NCBI GenBank assembly: GCA_944474755.1
Contig: OX104120.1
Coordinates: forward strand, 24,892,242 to 24,956,241
DNA: 64,000 nucleotides
Direction: 5' to 3'
Source: Limnoperna fortunei
Lineage: Eukaryota > Mollusca > Bivalvia > Mytilida > Modiolidae
In this document: one piece after another, positions 54,711-64,000 of the stretch
How the letters are laid out: each line of letters opens with the position of its first letter
How positions within the stretch are numbered: the first letter of the stretch is position 1
Made by a program: the position numbers and the translations under genes
Notes under the pieces: generated by a model
Seen by the model: only the letters and a program-made list of their open reading frames with translations
Databases searched by the model: none
What the model was told of the DNA's origin: nothing

Positions 54711-54834
54711 CACTCTACCACATGCACAACAACATCTAGATACATAATTAAAGCAAAGTTTTACACTTTAAAAAATTGCACAAATATTTCGCCTGACCAA
54801 CAGGCTTCCTCAGTGTTACAACGAATGACAATGT

Positions 54835-56195
54835 ATATATTACCTGGCCTGTTGTGTGGACAATTTATGTCACATAGAACAGGTCTGTGTTATATATATT
54901 ACCTGGCCTGTTGTGTGGACAGTTTATGTCACATAGAACAGGTCTAAGTTATATATATTACCTGGCCTGTTGTGTGGACAGTTTATGTCACATAGAACAG
55001 GTCTAAGTTATATATATTACCTGGCCTGTTGTGTGGACAATTTATGTCACATAGAACAGGTCTATATTATATATATTACCTGGCCTGTTGTGTGGACAGT
55101 TTATGTCACATAGAACAGGTCTATGTTATATATATTATCTGGGCTGTTGTGTGGACATTTTATGTCACATAGAACAGGTCTGTGGTATATATATATTTCC
55201 TGGCCTGTTGTGTGGACAGTTTATGTCACATAGAACAGGTCTATGTTATATATATATTACCTGGCCTGTTGTGTGGACAATTTATGTCACATAGAACAGG
55301 TCTATATTATATATATATTACCTGGCCTGTTGTGTGGACAGTTTATGTCACATAGAACAGGTCTATGTTATATATATTACCTGGCCTGTTGTGTGGACAA
55401 TTTATGTCACATAGAACAGGTCTATGTTATATATATTATCTGGGCTGTTGTGTGGACAATTTATGTCACATAGAACAGGTCTATGTTATATATATTACCT
55501 GGCCTGTTGTGTGGACAATTTATGTCACATAGAACAGGTCTAAGTTATATATTATCTGGGCTGTTGTGTGGACAATGTATGTCACATAGAACAGGTCTAT
55601 GTTAAATATATTACCTGGGCTGTTGTGTGGACAATGTATGTCACATAGAACAGGTCTATGTTATACATGTATATATTACCTGGGCTGTTGTGTGGACAAT
55701 GTATGTCACATAGAACAGGTCTATGTAATATATATATTACCTGGGCTGTTGTGTGGACAATGTATGTCACATAGAACAGGTCTATGTTATATATATTACC
55801 TGGGCTGTTGTGTGGACAATGTATGTCACATAGAACAGGTCTATGTTATATATATTACCTGGCCTGTTGTGTGGACAGTTTATGTCACATAGAACAGGTC
55901 TGTGTTATATATATTATCTGGGCTGTTGTGTGGACAATTAATGTCACATAGAACAGGTCTAAGTTATGTCTATTTCTTGGCCTGTTGTGTGGACAATGTA
56001 TGTCACATAGAACAGGTCTATCTTATATATATTACCTGGCCTGTTGTGTGGACAGTTTATGTCACATAGAACAGGTCTATGTTATATATATTACCTGGGC
56101 TGTTGTGTGGACAATTTATGTCACATAGAACAGGTCTATGTTATATATATTACCTGGGCTGTTGTGTGGACAATGTATGTCACATAGAACACCAA
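54835..56195 (+). repeat. 59-bp minisatellite, array 2 (~23 units)
   Basis: Same hairpin-forming unit and orientation as array 1 at 36519-37448. Two unit variants alternate in patches: 'acctggcctg' and 'tctgggctg/acctgggctg'. Confidence 0.97.
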
Positions 56196-56340
56196 TGCAT
56201 ACAAAATATACAGCAAAGATAATATTTTATTAATATGTATGTATATATAGTTGTAGTTTATTCAAAAATGCACAGAATATTATGCATGTATATGAAAATG
56301 TCTTTTTGTGAAATTGGTATTCAATTTGCCTATCTTGTAG

Positions 56341-59300
56341 GAAAATGAAAATAATGGTTGTGGTTCTGGGCCCAATGGGAGCTTGCAAGGAAAGGTTGGT
56401 CAATTTTATCCATCAATTTATAGTATGCATGTCACTTCCCTGCTAGTACAGTTTAACAAAACAGACAATTCTCTAGAAATGGTATTGAAAATATATAGCA
56501 ACACTCAACAATCAGCATTCTTATATCATTCACAGTAATAACAACAATAAATATAAATTACAGGTGATACAAGCAAGGAGCCAGAAAAGAAGAATGGATA
56601 GGAAATATGATGTGATAGCAAAGAGGGTATCTTTTGTAAATAAAAAAAAACATTTTACAATTAAAATGATTATATTTGATCATGAAAATAGCAAAGATAG
56701 TTGTCACCTCACACAAACAAAATAGAGCACAACATGCTTTTAGCATATTAAATATAATTGGCACTTCTTTTCTGATTGGTTGAACATTTTTCATTATTAT
56801 CTTATGCATGTTATACACATGTGATTTATGCCCTTTTTTCATGAAACATATAGAGTACAATTTATGTTGAATATATTTGGTTTTCAATTAAAACAGATGT
56901 GTATATGTTTATGTATATAATGTGCCATTCAAATGAATGACCTCTATTTATATCTATTTTAGGCAAGGAATTGGTATAACCATGAGACTAACCACTTTGC
57001 AATGTTTTATTTAAAGAAGGGTGAAATTGTTACCGAAGGTATTTTTAAAATTTATGACATTTTCTTGTTTCCCAATAAATTAGTTTTCTTTAAGTTTCTT
57101 GTCTTTGTTCATCACTTAAACAAAAGGAAACGAGGAAACATTGAAAATAAGTACATTGTGAAAGTATTTCTGAATTTATGTGTTGAAACAAAAAATAGAT
57201 TTGCTCCGATTTCTTTTTTATTAATTTAAATATGTTCCATTTCTACTTAATTTTACTCTTATAACAAAAGATTAACATTAACCAGAAAAACCTTAATGTG
57301 TCTTGTAGGACCTGCTCATATGGAACCTTTTTTAGCTCACCTGACCCGAAGGGTCATGTGAACTATTGCCATCACTTGGCGTCTGTCGTCGTCGTTGTCG
57401 TCGTCGTCGTCGTTAACTTTTCTTCAAAAATCTTCTATTCCAAAACCACTGAAGGGATTGCTTTGAAACTTTGCACACATCACCAGTAAAATGTCCTCTA
57501 CCAAGTTTGCCCAAATCATGGCCTCAGACCAACCAACATGGCCGCCATTGCTAAAAATAGAACAGGGGGGTCAAAATACAGTTTTTTGCTTATAGTTCAA
57601 AAAGTATAACAGATACAGGAAAACCGAACAGACTTTCCTTCTTCAGCATCTAAAGCTCTACAAAACACTCTATTGGGTCAAAGTTGTATGATGACTCCTT
57701 GTAGGAGTTATTGCCCTTTAATTGTCAAAATTGATGATTTTTGCCATTTTTGCCTCAAAATCTTAAAAATTATTAGAACTAGAGAAAAAGTTAGCATAGC
57801 TTAATTGTTCTGCTCTATCAGGGCTACATAAATGACTTAAGCGTCAAGATTGTCTGATTAACCGTTTAAGAGTTATTCCCCTTGAACTTTTTTTTTAATC
57901 GGTTTTAATTGATTTTTTAAAATCTTCTCCTCTGAAACAACTGAAAGTACTGCTTTGAAACTTTGTACACATCATCCATCAAATGTCCTCAACCAAGTTT
58001 GTACCAACCATGGCTGCAGATTAACCAACATGGCCACCATGACTAAAAATAAGATGGAGGGGGGTAAAATACAATTTTTGGCTTATATTTAAAAAAGTGT
58101 AACAGATACAGGAAAACCGTAGAGACATGCCTTCATCTGCATCAAAAGCTCTACGAAACACTCCATTGGGTTGAAGTTGTATGATGATTCCTTATAGGAG
58201 TTATTGCCCTTTAATTGTCCAAATTGATTATTTTTGACGTTTTTGCCTCAAAATCTTAAAAATTATTAGAACTAGAGAAAAAGTTAGCATTGCTTAATTG
58301 TTCTACTCTATGAGGGCTACAAAAATGACTTAGGGTCAAGATTGTCTGATGAACCGTTTAGGAATTATTCTCCTTGAACATTTTTTTAATCAATTTTACT
58401 TGATTTTAAAAAATATTCTCCTCTTTAACCAATGAAAGGACTGCTTTGAAACATTGCACACATCATCTTTAAGACGTCCTCTACCAAAATTTTGCAAATC
58501 ATGACACCTGACTACCTACATAGCTACGTTGGCTTAAAATAGAAAAATGAAAAAAGGGGGGGGTGGGAGTCGAGAGAGTTTTCGACTGATAGTTAAAAAA
58601 GTATAACAGGTACAGCAAATTTGAAGTGAACCTCCCTTCTCCCTCTAAGCATCAAAAGCTCCTCCTTATAGGAGTTATTTCCCTTAAAAGGTCAAAATTA
58701 ATGATTTTTGCAGAAGTTTTGGGCAATTCCTTATAGCAACGAAAAGCTGGATAAAAAGGGGTTGTTTGGTTTCAGGTTCAGGTGAGCGATACAGGCTCCT
58801 GGGAGCCTCTAGTTTAAAGATCCGATGGTGATATCCAAATTTAAAGCAGTTGCTTTGGGTAGGTGTATAAGTTTCAACAATGGAAAAGGTAAAAAATTAT
58901 AGATCATAATAAATACTTACATAATGAATAACTTTAAAAAAAAAACTTTCTTCTCTTGACCATAGTAGTCATACTATTTCTTATTGTTGGTTGGTACTGT
59001 TTCCAAAATGATCAGTTAGCATATGTTAAAACAAGTACCACTCTGTGAATCCATACCAGATTTCTTTTTAGTTTGAATTTGTATCTGAGGAGGCCTTTGG
59101 TGTTTACAATATTGGTAGAAAGCACTGGGTTTTGGTTGTAAGTATATTTCTGTTTTAAATTAATTTCATTTATTTGAAATATAATGAAATATTTCACATA
59201 TATGCTTAATTACAGTAAAACTCGTTTATAACAGGGGCAGATCAAAATAGTTCATTATAACAGAAATTCGTTGTATTGTTTAAAAGAATTTGGCTATATG

Positions 59301-61892
59301 ATACAACGAATTCGTAATATTGATAAAGGTATAGCTAAATAAGCGAAGTACTGTACCATGGTCTTTGCTTAAACATTTGTTAATAGTATAACATGGTCTG
59401 AGGATAAATATGATTGGTATGGTTTAAGATCGGTTTGTAATTACTGTAAGCTATGCCATTATCAATTAATTAAGTAATTAATAAACGATATCAATGTTAT
59501 TAAATTCTTTAAATTCGTTAAAACCGACACCAAAATAATGTAATTATTAATCTACGGGAAAATTTCTTAATTCGCTCTATCAGAAAATTCCTTAAAAGTG
59601 CATTTGTTATAAACTATTAAATTTATATGATTTATATAAGACTTTGGTTGGGGATTTTAAATAAATTCGATATTCGTACATTCGTTGTAAGCGTGTTCAC
59701 TATTTTCGAGTTTTACTGTAAATGAAATTAATACAAGCATATTTTATCAGTGTAGTTTTATGCTATGTTATAGATGTTTATTCTTGTGGAAAATTTAATA
59801 ACATCAGAGTTCATTTATTTTGCTCTTTTTAAAAGGATTTATATTTATATGTTACAAAAGTTATCATAATGTATATAGATTGCTGCTTCTGTTTCTTAAC
59901 ATTTTTATCATTAATAAAAGAGGTGACTGGGCTCTAAGAACCAAAATCTGTCATATTTTCAGTTATCAGTTTTTATTTTCTGTAACCCCTTTGTAATATT
60001 TTATCAAGTTTACTTAATTATTTCAGTGTGATATTAAAAAAATATACATGTAAGTGACTTTTATTTCAGATTTTTAACTTCAAATCAAGAGAGTTGGTGG
60101 TATTGGATCCACTGGGAGAGCTGGCCATTACACTAAGGACGATTTTTACTTCTTGGATGTGAGTTTGTAAATGCAATTTTGTTTGTTTCTATGAAAAGTT
60201 GACATATCCTTTGTCATACATGTATAATACTTGTGTCAGATTACATAATTTTTTTTAGAAATAATGGCTGTCAACAAAAAATGTGTTTTAAATGTACACG
60301 AGACAGTGATGAAGCTACTAAATGCCTCCTAATTATATTATCATACATGTGATGAATATGTTTTCAATTACAGAATTTACTTGAAATTGAAAAATGACCC
60401 CCATCACCATCAGTGGCGAGTTTTGACAAAAAAGCACCCAAAACAACAGGACAGCACTTCATGTGGTGTTTATTGTTTAATGGTAAGTGTAATAGCACTA
60501 TTCATATTGTATATTTATACCCCTACTTTTAAAGTGGGAGTATATAGTGATAGGGATGTCCTTCTGTCCATCCATTACATTTTATAGTTACCATCTGTTA
60601 TCATTAACTCCTCCAGTCAATTGATTTTCATACTAATTTTAACAAATCTTTGTTACATGATGTAGATGTGCACCTCTTAGAAGTGTGACATTAGAAAAAA
60701 AACATAGCATGCGGTATTTTGATGAAAATATGAAAAAAGCAAATTTCTTTCCAAAATACTGTAATATGGTTGGCATACAATCCACATTTACTCATTAAAC
60801 TCTTTTTATAAAGATTTTATGCTGTAATCTTGTGCAAAATGAACCCATTGGTTTACATACGAAAGTGGGGGCATATAGTGTTAGGGTCTGTTCGTCCGTC
60901 CATTCGTCTGTCCGTCCCAAATGTTGCGAGATGGGGCATTATAAATGGCTTTCGGACATATTCTTGTTATTCATGTTGTGAATGAAAAAAAAATATATCA
61001 AGTTAACATTGTTTTAAGGATTCTGAAATTTATTTTTGTTTCAGTTTGCTGATAAATATATTGCATCAGAATCAATGAATTTTCGAACAAATGTGGAACC
61101 TATCGCTAGCTTCAGACAGAACATTCTCCAAACCATTTTGGAAAATCCAGGTAAAAAACTAATTAAAAAATCATGTTGTGTATTTACAATAAAATTTTAT
61201 AACATTCATTAAAAGGTGTGTTTGGATTTATTTTCATGCAATTTAAAACCAAATCAACTTCATGTATGCAGCTGTCATGAAATTGAGCAATATTTGTTTA
61301 TTACAGATGAGGACTTACTTTTAAAGATTTGTTGTATCTGCTGTCTACAAGATCCACGCAGTAAAACCAAGGAAGTTAATTGGGTAATTAAACTTAAATT
61401 CCATGTTGGCCTCTTTTTTAGTATCACTTGATAGTAGTATATGTTTAATATGCCATCCTTAGCTCAAGAGATTTAAAACTATGTTTACATATGACATGAT
61501 CAAGTGACTATCTGAATGTCACAAATATATGCCACATAGCTGTTCTATGTTTGATTTTTCTATTTCAATCTCAAATATACTAACAATACAGTACAAAATC
61601 TGTTGTCAAACATGTTTGACTCAAATTACCAATAATTAAATGCATTTGGCCATTTGTATAGATTAGTTATGATGGGGTTAAACTACTTCTCCACCATTAG
61701 ATAGTTATTTTTTTTATTTTCAAGACACAAGCATTTGCCAGCATAATAATTACCTTAAAATTTGTTTTATAATAAGTCTATATTCTTTTATCTTTTTCAT
61801 TTTAGGTTGGCTGTGACAGAAGTGGGATGTTTTGGTGCCACTTTGAATGCATGAAAGTTAAGAACACTACATTTTCTACCTTGGTTTTGTAG
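56341..61892 (+). CDS. Ulp1/C48-like SUMO protease with PHD-like C-terminus, multi-exon, 5' part missing
   Basis: Exons by GT-AG sites and open frames: 56341-56394, 56564-56626, 56963-57038, 57309-57334 + 58813-58888 (one exon split by an insertion), 59072-59137, 60070-60158, 60374-60482, 61045-61150, 61307-61383, 61806-61892 (TAG stop; AATAAA at 61901). The C48 cysteine-protease core is visible: His in GRKHWVLV, Asp in VVLDPLG, Gln and Cys in KQQDSTSCGVYC, on three successive exons. The last two exons give CCICC...NWVGCDRSGMFWCHFECMK, close to the end of a PHD finger. Phases agree at all joins except 58888 to 59072, where phase 1 meets a phase-0 exon: a missed micro-exon or a broken frame. 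The start lies upstream, not identified. Role inferred: SUMO/Ubl deconjugation, possibly chromatin-targeted. A transposon-derived origin cannot be excluded. Confidence 0.8.
57335..58812 (+). mobile_element. Helitron-like insertion in a coding exon (copy 3)
   Basis: Starts GCTCACCTGACCC and ends with the hairpin AGGCTCCTGGGAGCCT directly followed by CTAG, then T of the exon. Removing it joins A to T and leaves the exon reading in frame with no duplication, as expected for Helitron insertion. A GCTCACCTGA motif also occurs inverted near the 3' end. The body holds about three degenerate tandem units of ~485 bp ('actgctttgaaactttg', 'gtcctc(t/a)accaagtttg', 'gggctacaaaaatgac'), plus a (GTC)n tract at 57387-57415. 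No Rep/helicase ORF. The 5' end is not the canonical TC. Confidence 0.7.
59213..59718. mobile_element. Tigger/pogo-like MITE in an intron
   Basis: Ends CAGTAAAACTCG and its inverse, flanked by TA on both sides. The inner 'tttataac' and the CAGT start resemble pogo/Tigger TIRs. 506 bp, non-coding. Confidence 0.75.
60500..60960 (+). repeat. Two diverged dispersed-repeat fragments in an intron
   Basis: 'aaagtgggagtatatagtg(a/t)tagg' and a following GTCCGTCC-type stretch occur twice (about 60525 and 60865). Confidence 0.5.
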
Positions 61893-62297
61893 ATTTTGAA
61901 AATAAATAGGAGAAAACTAGAGAATAAAAAGCTATACAAAAGCATTGGGTCGAAGTTGTCCGATGAAATAAGTGATTTTTGTTGGATTTTGTTTGCCAGA
62001 TAAATGAAGAACAATACAAGGTTAAAAAAACTTTTTAATTGCTGAAATGTTCAGCTTATTTAGCTTATTTACCTTATTTAGCTCTTCAAAAGTCTCCACT
62101 GTGTTTAGGTTGGCAGATTAACTATCTATATTGAATATAGCAGTAAATGTTTTGCTTTATATTTGTTAACTGTAATTTTACTATTGTTATCCTTAAGAAC
62201 AAAACAATTTTAGAGCTAATTGTTAAACAAATAGTATATATTTTTAACTGTGAAACAAGATCATATCTAAGTAATATCTTTATTGTAGTTTAATTTA
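61893..62297 (+). other. Probable 3' UTR and flank of the Ulp1-like gene
   Basis: AATAAA at 61901-61906 is close to the stop; more AATAAA-type signals occur beyond 62440. No other feature. Confidence 0.4.
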
Positions 62298-62476
62298 CTG
62301 TAAATTCAGAAATTATTGTGATGGTTTTTTAATGCAAAAAAGTGTATTCACAATATTAAAAGCTCACATTTCCATTCTATTGATTTTGTGAACAATCACA
62401 ATAATATTATTGACATTTCTTACTTTTCTGAAGAATTGCAATAATAAATGCATGCAAAAATTTCTTTAATTTACAG
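62298..62476. mobile_element. Short MITE with TA target sites
   Basis: Ends CTGTAAATTCAGAAATT and the inverse of CTGTAAATTAAAGAAATT, flanked by TA. About 180 bp, non-coding. Confidence 0.6.
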
Positions 62477-62929
62477 TATACTGTATTTGTGATATTTGTG
62501 TGTCATAAACATGAATGAAATGTAATAAATATTATTTGAATAAATATTAAAACATAAGGAAAGTGTGTTGACATCAGTGGATATGTGTGATGTATGGTGG
62601 TCAGTTTCTTGTAACAGTCATTGTATCAAGTTCTGCTGTCACTCTCACAATCAATGAAAAATATGCAAATACAAATAAAATTCTATAAGCATTAGAAGCA
62701 CATTTAAAGGCATGTTGTCTATGAAAAATAAAATTTTTGTACAAACTAAAAAATTGTCAACAATTGTTAAAGGCAGAGAAATTTATTAATGTTATATAGA
62801 CAGTATGCAGGGGCCATTCGTCTCCAGAACTCAATATAAATGTTATACAGACAGTGTGCAAGGGTTATACGTCACTGTTTTATGTATTCCGTTTTGAGAC
62901 AATATATAATATCTCATGTGGTGGTTTAA

Positions 62930-64000
62930 CTAATTCCGAATCAGAGCTCGGGTTGGTCTAAAACGGAAAGATGAAAACCATCTGTATCTGTCTTGGTACG
63001 TCACAGATTCCCACTGGGCTATTGTGTGACGGGGTTGGACTGCGCAAGATTTAGTCGCGCTGACTGAGGAGGGTCGTTTTGAACTCCTCAGTATTGGTGG
63101 CACACACTATACAGTCTTCCAGTTGGTTCGAGTCACTGGGTGAACATTCTGTCAAAATTTCACAATATGTTTCATTGCATATAAGAACGAACGAACGCTC
63201 AACCTGAAGTTGTTCTTACAAACAGAGAGTTTTTGTATTGGTCTGTTTTTGCGGATGGTGTAATAACAGCTCTTGAGTTGTTCCTCACTTGATTTTCAAT
63301 AATATTTTTTGTAATGAAGTCTTTGTGTTTAGTCGCTCTTATATATATGCCTTTTAGGCTTTTGGTGTGTGATTAGGTCAGAAGTGGGGAGAGCCGGTAT
63401 CTGCCCCTCAACCACTTGTACAAGAAGATCAGCCTTTGTTGTTGTCTTCTGGTCTGGAGTGTTGGCAAGTCCAGATCTTTAAGCATTTTGCTGAGTGTAC
63501 CTTCTTCTCCAGAGTTGTAGTTATAAACCTGGCGCCCCTTCTATGTATAGCTTCTATAGTTTGTCAATATCCTGTTGTGAATAAGGGTCCCAAATAATTG
63601 ATCCGTACTCCATTATTGATCTTACTAGTGCCATATATACTGTTTTGCGACATTCTTTTGGGCAATGTTGGAGATTCCGCCGTAGGAATCCTAGAGTTGA
63701 GCTGGCCTTGTTGCACACGTTGGTGATGTGTTCTTTCCATTTCAGGTCTTCTTGAATTTGTAGGTCAAGATATGGATTTGATGGTACCTGATCTAGGATG
63801 TCTACATCTACATCTACATCATATACAAAAATGATCTATTCTGATATTGATTACATAATGTGAGTTTGCTGTGGCCTTTTTTCTTAGGCTTAGAATGTAG
63901 CATTTCTTTGCATTAAAGCGCATACCCCAGTCGGCTGCCTATTTTTCTACTGACAAGAGGTCGTCCTGTAGTTTGTTGTGGTCGATTTAGCTGTTAATCT
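62930..64000 (-). pseudogene. CR1/jockey-like LINE, 3' part, cut by window edge
   Basis: Minus-strand reading gives RT thumb and C-terminal motifs with stops and shifts: ADWGMRFNAKKCYILSLR, DLQIQEDLKWKEHITNVC, ASSTLGFLRRNLQHCPK, MALVRSIMEYGSIIWDPY, LPTLQTRRQQQRL, ITKNIIENQVRN and QYKNSLFVRT. An (ATCTAC)n expansion at about 63799-63823 disrupts it. The catalytic YADD lies beyond the window. Confidence 0.85.

Larger units (their letters stand above)
45988..54714 (-). mobile_element. Intact Ty3/gypsy retrotransposon with TatD-nuclease third ORF
   Basis: Two 172-bp LTRs (45992-46163, 54539-54710), TG...CA, identical by eye, flanked by CACT on both sides (45988-45991, 54711-54714). On the minus strand the order is 5' LTR, primer-binding site, ~690-base leader, gag (560 aa), pol (1,352 aa, -1 frame), a third ORF encoding zinc fingers plus a TatD nuclease (494 aa), purine tract, 3' LTR. 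All three ORFs are open. Total 8,719 bp. Identical LTRs point to a very recent insertion. Confidence 0.97.

Noticed and set aside
57331..58816. TTTA target duplication around the repeat in the Ulp1 gene
   Set aside because: Removing one TTTA puts the exon out of frame with an early stop; a duplication-free A|T insertion keeps it open.

Overview
The window is AT-rich eukaryotic DNA, most likely from a bivalve mollusc (a mussel-like genome). I infer this from the repeats: long 'GAGGCTCCCAGGAGCC' elements, a tRNA-derived SINE, a Steamer-sized single-ORF Ty3/gypsy element and a hammerhead-ribozyme satellite. Nothing looks prokaryotic. Everything was read by eye, without any search. Most of the sequence is mobile DNA. 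Host-like coding sequence is one orphan minus-strand exon (3448-3613), a possible first exon (14738-14806) and a multi-exon Ulp1-like protease gene on the plus strand (56341-61892).

Layout. 1-9.8 kb holds SINE fragments, four MITEs with clear terminal inverted repeats (TIRs) and target duplications, and two copies of a Helitron-like repeat. 9.8-18.8 kb (block A) and 18.9-25.2 kb (block B) are large segments bounded by about 300-bp inverted repeats, each holding a broken EN-RT LINE (A on minus, B on plus). In A the LINE is split by about 4.4 kb containing a TA-flanked TIR element, a promoter-like stretch and 15 TTCnnGAA motifs. 25.9-36.2 kb is a nest: a broken minus-strand LINE invaded by a CR1/jockey-like LINE and by an intact Steamer-like LTR retrotransposon (28257-33006; two 219-bp LTRs with one difference; 5-bp target duplication). 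36.5-37.45 kb is a 59-bp minisatellite. 37.45-40.88 kb is an array of 511-bp units, each carrying a type I hammerhead ribozyme, bounded by inverted repeats. 41-46 kb is low-complexity and AT-rich with small duplications. 45992-54710 is an intact Ty3/gypsy element with identical 172-bp LTRs. 54.8-56.2 kb is a second array of the 59-bp minisatellite. 56.3-61.9 kb is the Ulp1 gene, with one exon split by a Helitron-like insertion and a Tigger/pogo-like MITE in an intron. 62.9-64 kb is the 3' part of another LINE.

The most notable item is the retrotransposon at 45992-54710. Its Gag begins with a ComEA-like helix-hairpin-helix. Gag and Pol are joined by a textbook -1 frameshift signal (GTTAAAC, 6-nt spacer, 9-bp stem). 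In the position where retroviruses keep env it carries a third intact ORF: two C2H2 zinc fingers fused to a TatD-family metal-dependent nuclease with all metal ligands present. A likely splice acceptor lies just before its ATG. Identical LTRs, a 4-bp target duplication and three open frames indicate a very recent, possibly active insertion. Second is the hammerhead array, which looks like a retrozyme-type tandem locus, unusual for its inverted terminal segments.
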